Assembly (NCBI GenBank): GCA_964030475.1
Contig: CAXIPT010000009.1
Span: 2,509,100-2,573,099 of the forward strand
Reading direction: 5' to 3'
DNA length: 64,000 nucleotides
DNA from: Tethya wilhelma
Taxonomy: Eukaryota; Porifera; Demospongiae; Tethyida; Tethyidae
The position numbers and the translations under genes were made by a program. This document shows, piece after piece, positions 41,905 to 52,646 of this stretch. Positions within the stretch are counted from its first letter, which is position 1. Each line of letters begins with the position of its first letter. The notes below the pieces were generated by a model that was given only the letters and a program-made list of their open reading frames with translations, was not told the DNA's origin and searched no databases.

Positions 41905-44374
41905 AATGATAGACTATGTACTTACTCTGTGTACTTAGCCTCATTCCTGGAACGAGGCTAATGTGACTAGACTAACCTTAATACTCACATTATGATCATA
42001 AATTCTATAGGATGAATATGTTGAACGACAGTTGTCTTGTAGACAACATGATCTTGACACAGCTGTACTATCTCGAGATGAGTTGATTGGCAACATAGAA
42101 ACAGACTTGAGTGCTAAGCTAATAGAACTGCAAGGAGAAAATAGCTCATTAGCAGAAGAAATTGAATGCTTAAAACAACAGCTCGAATACAAGACCAAAG
42201 TGAGTGAGTATATAGAGGAGTCACAGAAGAAGATGAAGAGCATTTGGAAAGAAACTGTTGAGAGAATGAAGAAGGAGCTGAATGAGCAGATTGAACAATT
42301 GAGACAACAGCTCACATCGAAAAGCAAACAATTGGCACAGATTCAAGAACAGCTGCAGTTGAAAGAGAAGGAATTGGATGAAAAAGTTGCAGAGCTAGAA
42401 GAGAAATCATCTTTAGTGAAACAACTCCAAAAAGAAGTGGAGGAACTAAAGCAATCGTTCAGAGAACAACGTCAAGAGATGAACCTCAGACAGATTGAGT
42501 CCACTGCCTCTTCCATTTCTAAAGATATACACCTTGAAGAAGTTAAGGTACATATTCATTAAAATTTTTAGAATTAATGTAAAATTTATTGTCATTGTAC
42601 ACAATGACATGTCTATTGAGCTACACCCTTTTTCTACTCCTGACATTCAGCTACAACTAGAGAATGTCAGATATGAAGCTAGTGCCAAAAGCAAAGAGAT
42701 CAGCCAAGAAGTAGCTGATAAGGACAAACAGATCAGTCAACTTTCAACTATCATTAAAGAAAAATGAGGCTAAGTTGAACAAGCTACAAGAGGAAGCGGT
42801 CTTGTCGGAGAATGAAGAAAAGATGTTAAAGTTGTCCCTCCGAGTGAAACTGATCCATTTGAGAGAGCAACTAAAAGATACTGAAAATTCTAAATGGATG
42901 AGTGAATACAGACTAAGAAAAGTTCAAGAAGATTTGCTAAAGTACAAGTCAGCAATTGTAAGTGTTCACTGTACTATAAATTTACACACAAGCAGTGAAT
43001 GCATACTTTAAAGTGGGAAAGTTTTGCCGGGTTTAACTTTCACGAAAGTCTCTTGTAAGACATTAATTTTTGTGTTTTAACATTTGCCAGTGAGCTCTGT
43101 GGAAACCATACGTATAATACGTTATGGAGAATTCGTGAATAAAAACTTTCGTGGATCGATCTTGAGCCACGAAAATTGTGAAAGTTAAACCCCACGAAAC
43201 TTTTAAGGGTAATTGGAAAAATTAATATTACAATATAGCCTGACCTCTCAAAATGTACGGCGAGTCTACCACAGAACAACTTGAATAAGCACACTCCATA
43301 CCACCTCCGAGTCTGTCTCTTTGATGAAGATGGTAACCCATGTAGTGGCAGCCACCATATTGACATCAGTCTGACTCAATTAGCTGATGATTCAACTTTT
43401 CCTGCTACAATTTCCAAACAAGTGAAAGATAATCCTGGAGAGTATCTAGTCAGTTTCGCTCCCACAAGAGCTGGCGATTGTAAGCTCCAGGTGACAGTGA
43501 ATGGCACCCCTCTTCCTTTAGAGCCTCTCAGGGTGATGGTTTATAGCTACGCTAAAGTAAGTAACGTAATAAACTAGAGTCTATAATGAAGCTTGTATAC
43601 TGTTTTTTTGTTGTTGTTTTAATAGCCTGACCTCTCAAAGTGCACTGTGAGTCTACCAGAGAAGTTGGAGAAGCATACTGAATCTAACCTCCGAGTCTGT
43701 CTCTTTGATGAAGACGGTGACCCATGTGGTGGCAACCACCATATTGGCACCAAACTGACCCTACTGGCTGATGACTCAATTAGAGTTACTGGCATGTTCT
43801 CCAAAACAGTGGAGGATAAACCTGGAGAGTATGTAAGGAGTTTCACTCCCACAAGAGCTGGCCGATGTAAGATCCAGGTGACAGTGAATGGCACCTCTAT
43901 CGCTTCTGGATCTGTCATGGTGTTGCCTCCTAATGTGCTTTATAAGGTATAATAATATTGCATGAGGGGTCAAAGAATGTTTTGTTGCTATAGACAAAAC
44001 TAGTGGTGGTTTTACTAATATTATTATTGTCTTGAAATTGACCCGTGATGTCACTATAATTATTATTGATCTTGCTACAATACTTTCAATCAAGATGAAA
44101 GCTACTCATCCCTATATGGCTGAAGATGAAGAGGAACTATCATTCAAGAAGGGAGATGTCATACTAGTTGTACCCTACGATGATTCTGATGATGAGGTAA
44201 TAGTGATTTAGGCTCTTTTTCTAACTGAGTATCCTCGCATCTCAACTATAGGAGGAAGGATGGCTATCAGGTGTTGTAGAAGGGACGGATCACAAAGGAG
44301 TTTTTCCTGCTAATTTTACCAAAAGACTCTATGAAGAGGATTACGACAAAGTAGAACAATGGTCCCTAATATAG
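40597..44374 (+). CDS. Multidomain adaptor: novel N domain, Death, coiled coil, two filamin repeats, SH3
   Basis: Exons 40597-41206, 41278-41538, 41626-41687, 42011-42547, 42651-42957, 43239-43556, 43626-43946, 44095-44196, 44252-44374; about 880 aa. Residues 1-203 are an unrecognised domain (NDFFLLRTLITINGTPAEIK). About 204-290 is a Death domain (WFQFGLELDIPDDELRIIRR, PTWTKVVQAL). About 312-590 is a long coiled coil (IEQLRQQLTSKSKQLAQIQE). Two filamin-type repeats follow (HLRVCLFDEDG, APTRAGDCKLQVTVNG; then FTPTRAGRCKIQVTVNG). The end is an SH3 (ATHPYMAEDEEELSFKKGDV, EGWLSGVVEG, GVFPANFTKRL). No enzymatic domain is seen, so a scaffold in Death-domain signalling is inferred. One frame break lies in an A-run at ~42765 (IIKEK then EAKLNKL). 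Intron 1 has a CA repeat and intron 3 a CT repeat. Confidence 0.85.
41850..41899. repeat. CT microsatellite
   Basis: A 50-bp CT run in the third intron of the Death-filamin-SH3 gene. Confidence 0.9.
41935..41961. mobile_element. Minimal 'tagcctcg' palindrome (MITE ends without a middle)
   Basis: TTAGCCTCATTCC is directly followed by its inverse TGGAACGAGGCTAA. The ends match those of the 38668-38766 element, so it looks like a deletion derivative reduced to its two termini. Confidence 0.6.
43015..43209. mobile_element. MITE in an intron of the Death-filamin-SH3 gene
   Basis: GGGTTTAACTTTCACGAAA near the left and GTGAAAGTTAAACCCCACG near the right form long inverted ends around ~130 bp of non-coding DNA. 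It sits just before the first filamin exon. The 'cacgaaaa' theme resembles the 50850 element. Confidence 0.7.
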
Positions 44375-44684
44375 ACTACGTAACATAGTCTCTAATATCT
44401 ATGATAATTGTATATATATAAATCATACACAACATTGATGCATGCAATAATAGTATAAAAATATATAATGTTATGCTTTTCTGCGTGTATATTGGCTTTG
44501 ATCATGTAACCTTATTGTATTATCTCTAAATACAATAATTATGTTGAAAACATAGCATTTTAATAATTAATGTTTTCTATTTGTTTTGTAAAACAACAAA
44601 GAGCATAATATTATAATAAAAATAATGGTCCTGTCCGATATTCACGATCAGTTTATAATAATTATACATCATGCATTATTGGTG
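44375..44684. other. Convergent intergenic region
   Basis: 310 AT-rich bases between the stop codons of the SH3 adaptor (plus) and the ankyrin protein (minus). No feature beyond candidate AATAAA-like polyadenylation signals. Confidence 0.6.
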
Positions 44685-45010
44685 TCACAATGGTGGTCCA
44701 TAGTATTTTGCTGCCAGTTCTCTACTGATGCTTGTTCTCTTTGAATTTGAAGTACTAGACACCCTCTTGCCTTGTGTCACAGCCACACTCTTCACCTGAC
44801 TGGGCCTGTAACAACAAGATGTAACAAACAATGACTTAAAATCTTTGTGTTGCCTTCTCTCTTGATCTATACTTACCTCTTGTCTTTGACTGGGTGTAGG
44901 AAGAGGCTTTTCTTGCTCTTGAGTAACTTGGTGTGGATTGGAGATGGTTTGTTCTCTAGTTTCTTTCTCATGAGTGCCTCCTCACAATAATGACACTTCA
45001 TGCTACCATC

Positions 45011-45068
<58 letters not shown>

Positions 45069-47752
45069 CTTAGTGACTTGAAGTTCTGCTCAGAAGCATG
45101 TGCACACACACACACTCACTGGCTCGACTGATGGCTCTTGGCTTCCCATGCTTCCTTGCCACATCCAGAGGATTCTCTCCCAGGTCTGTCAGTAGCAGAG
45201 GGTCACCACCATGCTGAAGGAGACAGTGATAGCACTCAGCATGACCGCCAGTGGCTGCATGATGGAGTCCAGTGTAACCATGTCCTACAATGATGGGAGG
45301 AGGATGAGTGAATGATGTAAAGTAATGATATAGCATGAAAAGATTGGGTATAGGTATGTGCTAAATGGGTGTCCTATAGATGTACTTATCTTGGACTTAC
45401 TGTCTTTGAAGTTAGCATTTTGTCCACTCTCCAATAACCAGTGAACACATGAACAAGCACCACCTTGGGAAGCCTACAGGGTTAACATTATAACCTTGCA
45501 TAAGCGACATTACTGTACGTACATGTGGAAAGATATGGGTTTGCACATGTAGTATTGTGCCTGACCTTGTGCAGCGGTGTCCGGCCCTCACTGTCAGGTG
45601 TGCTGAGCTTGCTTCCCTTCTTGTGTAAGAGTTTCAAACAGTCTACTCTACCATGTTTGGCTGCTTCGTGTATTGGCTGAACACCATTTGAATCACCTAG
45701 AGAGGAGGGAAAGGGTTAATATTAAAATATTAGACTCAAAAGGGGTTAAATTTTAAAATATGTACCTATAGAGATTTCCACGTCGTGTTTGATGAGGGTT
45801 TTCAATGACGAAATGTTTCCATATATGGAGGCATAATGAATAGGGGTCTTCCCCTCCCTGTCGGTGGTGTCCAGTTCCATTCCTCTGTCCATGAGAGCAT
45901 GGATCACATCAGGATGGTCCTTGAGGACAGCCAGGTGGACACACGTCCTTCCCAGGTGGTCCTCAAGACAAATATCACAACCCTGTACAATGAATGCACA
46001 CAACTGTTCACATTCTGTATGCATCTAGCAACATATAGCCTATTCAGCTAGAGCTACCCTTGATCAGGGATAAAAAATTTTTACTAGTACTTGTTCAGCT
46101 AGAGCTACCGTTGATCTGGGACAGGAGGAAGATAAGGGTAGGGGGAAAGGGTCTACTAGCTGTACAGATTACTGGCAACAATAAAATTATGTTCAGTGAG
46201 TTATTATAGTTCATTTTGATGTCAGCTTTACATGTGAATAGTTTGGGATTTGATCCAAAGTCACTAATTGCAGATATAAAATGGGAGCTATCAAAGGTGT
46301 AAATACGATGGTATGTGCATTTACACATTCAGAAACACATGCTACATTCACATACAGTACATGCATGACCCCCCTACCTGTTCACAGAGAAGGTCAAGGC
46401 AGTCTGTCTCTCCATTTAAAGCACAGTAGTGAGCAGCAGAGAGTCCATTGGAATCCACTGCATCGAGATCAGACACTTGAGTGATCAGTTCTCTCAGAAT
46501 CTCATAATGGCCTCCCCTGCAAGCTTCATGCAGAGGAGTCTGGCCCATATTGGAGCACATATCCACATCCAGTCCAGCCTCGATGAATACCTGGGCCATT
46601 TCCAATCGACCAAAGCTGCAAGCAATGTGGAGAGCAGTTCGACCATTAGAATCCCTCACGTTCAAGTTACAGCTTCTCTCTTGGAGTAGCTTCTTTGCCA
46701 GTTCAACGTCACCCATTTTAGCAGCTTGTATCAGACCAGGTCTGGAATCAGTACCTCCATCATCTCCTTGAGTTGGAATCACTGTAGTCAGTTTGTGTCT
46801 TCTTGCGTCAATATCACCGAGTCCGATTCGATCCTGAGTCAAGAATACGCCAAGGTTAGTGAGTCCACTTGGAGGAGAAACTGGTTCAAATCCTGAAGAT
46901 CGTACGCTTGTGACTTTGGATGATTCTGAATTCGATATTGAGCTATCCGACTTTGAAACCAATGAAGATAGGTCATCTCTTGAAATATCCGATCCACTGA
47001 CAGTCGGAGAGCTTTGAAACTGAGAGCTGGCTTGACTTAAACTCTTATCATCCTCATTTGTTCCACCAAAGTCACTCACTTTGGCACTGAAGGTGCTATC
47101 ACTCTCAGAAGAGGTGTGGCCAGCATCGCTATAGCGACCCGTCTGGCCCAGTGTACTGGTGGATGAGAACTGAGAAGAGCCAGAGGAGCCTAGCGGGGAG
47201 GAGGTCTGAAAATGATATGAGAAAAGTGGCAGAAGAAAACACATGAAAGGTTATAATAATTATTCGAAAAAATCTTAAGATCTAGCTTAGCTTGGATTCG
47301 AACCCAGTTCTTTTGAATGTTCTTACCACTGAGTTACTAGAACTCGCAGGCATTGGAGCAGAGAACAGTAGTATATACTATACCATTCATAGATACTATA
47401 GCAGATATTTCCAAACCAGATCTCAGAGCCTACACATAATGGCATGACATGCAAAATGCAAATACATGAAACATGTTCCTGAGCTGACACGACAAAGTCA
47501 TGATCAACTGATCAAAAATTAACTTTCTTGTGAACTCATATGACTCAATTAATAATAGCTTTGTACCATAATTCATACAATTTTATCACTATGAACCAGC
47601 CAACCACCCGTCTCTCTCACCTGTAGGTCTGAGTACCCTGTAGCTGTTGTCCCACTCTCTTCCTCACTCTCTTCATCACTTTGCCTGCTGCTCAACGGAT
47701 CAGCAGAAGAGTCATCATAGAAGGTCGAGGAAGAACTCTCAGTCAAAGACAT
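44685..47752 (-). CDS. Ankyrin-repeat protein with Ser-rich N terminus
   Basis: Exons 47752..47621, 47205..46378, 45982..45766, 45696..45566, 45473..45401, 45284..45120, 45012..44877, 44805..44685; all phases agree; about 600 aa. Residues 1-200 are low-complexity Ser/Asp/Glu-rich. About eight ankyrin repeats follow (NGRTALHIACSFGRLEMAQV, MGQTPLHEACRGGHYEILRE, EGKTPIHYASIYGNISSLKT, EGRTPLHK, YTGLHHAATGGHAECYHCLL). The C terminus is basic, with KCHYCEEALMRKK and ends RELAAKYYGPPL. Ankyrin stacks bind proteins; no enzymatic domain is seen and the orthologue is not recognised. Intron 6 contains a GA microsatellite (45014-45066). Confidence 0.85.
45014..45066. repeat. GA microsatellite at an acceptor site
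   Basis: On the minus strand this CT run is the polypyrimidine tract immediately before the acceptor of the ankyrin-gene exon starting 45012. Confidence 0.85.
47285..47345 (-). mobile_element. tRNA-like SINE head in the ankyrin gene intron
   Basis: On the minus strand, TAACTCAGTGGTAAGA (A box-like) is followed by GGTTCGAATCC (perfect B box) with roughly tRNA spacing. The stems pair poorly, so a tRNA-derived SINE or pseudo-tRNA is more likely than an active gene. Confidence 0.5.
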
Positions 47753-48093
47753 ATCTGTGCTCTAGATCTCTCGCGGATTCTTTAAAAAAGAAGTTGCTTT
47801 TGAACAGAACTTGCTTGATTTGCACCTGCTTCTAATTATGTCAGCCACGCCCACAATAGTCTTGCAATATACGAGTCCCATTCCCATACCGGATACCAGG
47901 GACCGCCCATTCAATAATACTTGTCCTTTGAACCTGCATTGAACCCTTGATGAAGTTCTTCAAGAAGGTGAGTGTTGTTGCGAGCAGCTACAGTGAATTT
48001 TTGTCGCAATATTGCTTGTAATAAGTTGTATCTTGCACCCACTTGGTGCTTCACCGTTTGTCTCTGTCTCCTATCTCTCATAGCACCTCTAAA
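47753..48093. promoter_or_regulatory. Divergent ankyrin / PCYOX1 promoter interval
   Basis: 341 bp between opposing start codons. A possible upstream non-coding exon for PCYOX1 ends at a GTGAG donor (47968). No specific binding site is supported. Confidence 0.4.
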
Positions 48094-50828
48094 ATGTCCT
48101 GGATTCCATTCATAGGGCGCTTCTTTCAATCAGAACCTGTCCAGAAGACCTACAATGAACTCCCTCCAGCAAGAGTGGCCATCATAGGAGCTGGTGTAGG
48201 TGGTTGCTTTGCTGCCCAGTTTCTTCGTGAGCAAGGAGGAGAGAACCTTGACATTCACGTGTGGGCCAAGAAGGGTAGCAAGGTGGGAGGACGAACAGCC
48301 ACGTTTGAGTTTGACGGTCATCAGTACGAGACTGGAGCTTCCATTATACACTCGGGCAACAAGTATCTGGTTGATGCTGCAACAGAATTTGGTGTGTGTG
48401 GGTTTGTGTTTACCTTAACTCGAAAAGCAGTAGGAGTATATCATACGTACGGTAGTACGTATAGTAGGAATGGGCCGACTGTCCCATAGACACAATACAA
48501 AATGTTGGTCACTATAAAAATCTAGTCAAACAAAATTAAACCTTCAAAGTTAGTCAGAGGCTCTCACTGACAGATTACCAACTGAATGCATAGCCTAAAA
48601 CTCGCAAAAAGTTTCCTCAGCACTCGTAGAGAGCGCTAGTGGGAAGCCACAATAGTGCCATTTTTGTTCTCCTAACGTACGTACTTACTTACTTACTTTC
48701 TGACTGACTTACTTGAAAAGGATTTCCAGAGCACCAGAATGTGTTGAGCCGACTTTGACAGCACAAAGTAAGTTCTTTTCATGGGCACTACATTCCTTTA
48801 TACTCGTTTTCATCATAAACAGGCCTAAACAAAAACTAGAAAGCTTTGAACTTAGTGTATAAATTCACGTACTACAATGTAGCCATCTTGGCAGTTAGAG
48901 TTCAAAGGTCATTAATTGTCTATCCACGTGGCATTATTATGCGCATGCGCATTAGACTCCTCCAGCACATTGTGGTGCATGTAGCTGTTACTCAAGCTTT
49001 TTGCAGGGACTAACTAGTCTCTGGTAGTCTCCACACTGTAGTGTTGTAAAAAGTGAGTGAACAAGTAGTAAAAATTTCAAAAAAATTAGTAAGGTAGGAA
49101 TGGGCAGTGCAGTAAAAAGTATTGGAACAAGGCATGTCTCAAATTCGGCACATGACTACTTCATTTTTTATACCCAACTCTTGCTGGCAATTAGTTTAAG
49201 TTATCCGTCTGTTATAGTACGTTTGCTCCAGTGCTTAGCCTACTGATTAGTACTGAACCAATGCTATAATAACCTACAGTACTATTGTACACATCATTGC
49301 ATTTACGTCACATTTAGGATCCGTATGAGGGATCAAGAATAAAAATGAAGTAGTCATGTGCCGAATTTGAGACATGCCTTGTTCCAATACTTTTTACTGC
49401 ACTGCCCATTCCTACCTTACTAATTTTTTTGAAATTTTTACTACTTGTGTACTTAGCTTTGATAAAGGGTTGCCAGTGGGCATTGGTCATGCTAATTTTC
49501 TGTAATGCCTTCTTTAGTTAGAATGTCAATTCTAAGTTTATTTCAGTTTTCTTTTAATTTCAGATCTGGACAAGAAAGGTGAACTAGATCCAACCGTTCC
49601 TCTGGGCATATTCGATGGCCAATCGTTCATCTTTCGTACCGGCTCCTCAAAATACCTCACACTCTTCAAGACCCTCTGGCACTATGGTCTTAGTTTGTTC
49701 AAGATGAGCCGAAGAGTTGATTCACTCCTGAAAGAGTTTGACACCATCTATGATACTCAAGCAGGCGGCAAATCCTTTGCAACTGTTCAAGAGATGCTGC
49801 AATCAATGGGAGGAGCTGACATGGCCGCTCTTACACAGAGATCGACAAGAGAGGAACTGATTACGAATCTCGGGTGGTCTGAGAAGTTGGTGGATGAGTT
49901 GATCACTGGTGCGATTCGCATGAATTATGGTCAAGACACGGCTGTGAATAGCTTCACAACGTTTGTATCGCTGGCTGGAATGCAGGATGGGTATCTGTGG
50001 AGTGTGGTTGGAGGAAACTGGCAAATTCCTCAGAAAAAGTTAGAGAAATCACGAGCCACTTTTCACGAAGAAGACGTTACTGCTGTTACGAGAATTGAAA
50101 AGGATGGTAAAACAATGTACACCGTTTCATCTGCCTCTACTGCAAGTGGAGATGTCCAGAGCAATTTTGATGTTGTGATTGTGGCAAATCCCTTAAACGT
50201 GTCTGACGTGAAATACGAGAACTTTACCACGCCGGTCTACACTGCCGCTTCGACCACACCTTATCACCGCACGGTGGCAGAGTTCGTCAAAGGTCGTCTC
50301 AACACTTCGGTGTACGGACAAGCTGAAGTTGACGACCAATTCCCACTGGTGATTCTCACGACTGATATGAATGGAGCACCTTTTGATTTTTGTTCCGTGA
50401 GCGTCAACGTACCTTCTGAGATCCCACAAGACAAGGTGAAGGACTACTACAAACCTCTCAAAGAAGATCCGATTCGAGTTTGGAAAGTTTTTGTCCCTGA
50501 GCCTTTCACACAGGAGCAAAGAGAGACCCTGTTCAGCGATATCGAGGACCACGCTACGGTCGACTGGCTGGCATACCCCCAGTACCACCCTCCTGAGGAG
50601 ATCCCCCCGTTTATCCTCGATGATGGAGTGTTTTACGTGAACGCTGTGGAGAAGGCTGCCAGTGCTATGGAGATGAGTGCCATAGGAGCAAAGAANGTGT
50701 GTCCCATTGGTCTCGGCCTCCTCCCCTTCATCATCTCCTCCGCTGCTGTTACCGGTCGACATCGTACCATTCTTGGTCAGTTTCAAACCCATTCCAAGAT
50801 CTGGGATGAAACAAACATCAGCAAATGA
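48094..50828 (+). CDS. PCYOX1: Prenylcysteine oxidase
   Basis: Exon 1 (48094-48391) and exon 2 (49564-50828) join in phase 1; about 520 aa (human PCYOX1 is 505). The N terminus has the dinucleotide-binding loop VAIIGAGVGGCFAAQFL and the FAD motif KVGGRTATFEFDGHQYETGA then SIIHSGNKY. Exon 2 carries the lyase/oxidase region (LITNLGWSEKLVDELITGAI, VGGNWQIPQKKLEKS, FYVNAVEKAASAMEMSAIGA). The enzyme releases prenyl aldehyde, cysteine and H2O2 from prenylcysteine in lysosomes (known family). I see no signal peptide before the Rossmann fold; an upstream exon may be missing. N at 50696 makes the last ~40 residues uncertain. A ~1-kb transposon lies in the intron. Confidence 0.93.
48442..49448 (+). mobile_element. 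Composite ~1-kb transposon, copy 2 (intact, no nested insert)
   Basis: It is collinear with copy 1 (4819-6241) minus the nested element. It ends in a family-A fold-back pair: arms at about 49062-49165 and 49345-49447. It lies entirely in PCYOX1 intron 1 and is in the sense orientation. It carries GCGCATGCGC at 48941-48950. Confidence 0.85.
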
Positions 50829-50849
50829 GTATTCCAAGCACCATGAAAT

Positions 50850-51057
50850 ACCGAATAGCTCCAAATTTTCGTGGTTCAAAAAGTTCGTGAAAAGTCTGTC
50901 TTTGCCGTTTTGAGCTAATTTTCGTGAATCACGATCTCTGAAATTATATTGCCGATATACGGTTTTCTAAATTTTCGTGGAGAAAATTTTCGTGATATAC
51001 GGTCAAATCAGGAAATTCACGAAAATATTGTGCCACGAAAATTTGGAGCTATACGGT
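50850..51057. mobile_element. MITE with 'atagctccaaattttcgtgg' ends
   Basis: ACCGAATAGCTCCAAATTTT at the left and AAAATTTGGAGCTATACGGT at the right form inverted ends of a 208-bp unit with internal 'ttttcgtg' repeats. It lies 21 bp after the PCYOX1 stop codon and so probably in the 3' UTR. Confidence 0.8.
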
Positions 51058-51296
51058 AATCTGATCCCCGCCCAAACCATACACTATAGCTCATAATTAT
51101 AATTATTATCGTGTAAGCCACACCCACTGGTTGGCGCCATAGAAAAAATGTATGGTCTGGAAAACCAGACTATTTTGCAACAATTTTGATACTCGTTTTT
51201 TCTATGGCAAACTATATCCTATTTTTGTAATAACTGTAATAATAGCACTCCAAAACAGGAGCAATGGGAAAAAACAGTGTACATAATTATATGAAG

Positions 51297-52093
51297 TAAG
51301 GTAACACGGGGTAATTTCGGTCACTCTTCAGCTAGTTGAAATTCGAAGCAATATATCTTCTTCACTAGACGGTCCAACTTCTTCCTGGGCCTGCGTGAGG
51401 TACTACACTATGTTAGTATCTTGCAGCAAAAAACTTGACGTGATCACTTGCTTCTAAGTGGAAAATCTTTCGTGGTTTACAATCCTCGTTCAATATTCGG
51501 AAAAATTGATTTTTGGGGGTATTTTCGGTCACCCAGTGAAGTTGAGCTCAGCAACTGCCATGAGTCAGAATTTGCGAACCATATGCCCCCACATTAGTTT
51601 GTTGGCCTGTTTAGATTACTATGAAAAAATAAGATAATATATAGCAGCATTTCTTTGTTTGTATTTTTGTATTGTTCTGAACTGACATAATTTCCAAATT
51701 TTCGCCATTGTTCTATTTTGCGATAACATACGGTACTGAGACTTTGACCTCCCGCTACCAGACTGCAGCACCAGTACAAGAAAGTAGGGGTGTAGTAATA
51801 CCAGAAAGGACTGGAGATTATTGTAGTGCTGTGATATTGCCGCTGCTGCCCTTCGTTTGAGAAGGAGAACTAAAGTGCTGAAGTTTTGGTAGATTAATAT
51901 TGTAATATTTACTGTCCCGTCTAGAACAAACAACAATGAACTAGAACAAGGGAGCTAGAGACAGCTGAGTAGTGCCACAGTATGTGGAACACTTCAGCTT
52001 TGAGCAAAAATTCTCTGTCTGTAGCTGAGAGTGATTTGTTTACAAAGTGACCGGAAATAAACCGTGACCGAAATTACCCCGTTTTACCTTATA
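51297..52093. mobile_element. Long MITE with TA target site
   Basis: Ends AGGTAACACGGGGTAATTTC and GAAATTACCCCGTTTTACCT are inverted repeats flanked by TA on both sides, as in Tc1/mariner-type elements. The ~740-bp middle has no transposase frame. A small element with related ends (ataaggtaa.atgag) lies at 62719-62888. Confidence 0.8.
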
Positions 52094-52646
52094 GAATAAG
52101 ATTGAGTAAGTAATAGTAATTGTTACGAACAGAAAAGTTATACAGTACAGATAATGTAAATCTCATCTTCAAGGTACTTAATGCCATGAAGAATATTATA
52201 ACTAAAAGCCAGGAGTTTTTAGGGCACCGAGAGCTTTGCAGGAAGAGATCATGAATGAATGAATTAAGCTTCTAGAATGGGCAAGAACAGTTTAACCAGA
52301 TCATTGTAGCAGCTCTTCAAACTAGCAACTGAGGGATGCCGTGTGGCAATGACGAGGTAGAGACCATATCTTCCTAAGAACATCTATCTATGGGCAAACG
52401 TATAAATTATGCTTTGCCAATGATCTGATTCAGTGGGCGTGTCTCACATCTGAGAAGCTCGCGTAAAATTAATTAGCTAAATATTCACTTATGTCAGTTT
52501 GTTACATAGCGTGCAAACTTCAAACATTATGTAACTGTAAGTAACAAAATAATATTCAACAAGTCAGACACTCAGAAGGTTTATTTGAATTATAAGATCT
52601 AGATCTGATTCAGTTTACACTTAGCCTACTGAAAATCACAACAGTT

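Noticed and set aside
47285..47345. Functional tRNA gene
   Set aside because: The boxes are present but the stems pair poorly and it lies within an intron; a SINE-type relic is more likely.
47951..47968. MKFFKK as an upstream coding start for PCYOX1
   Set aside because: It meets a good donor, but joining it to the next exon runs into a stop before MSWIPF, so it can only be a non-coding or separate first exon.
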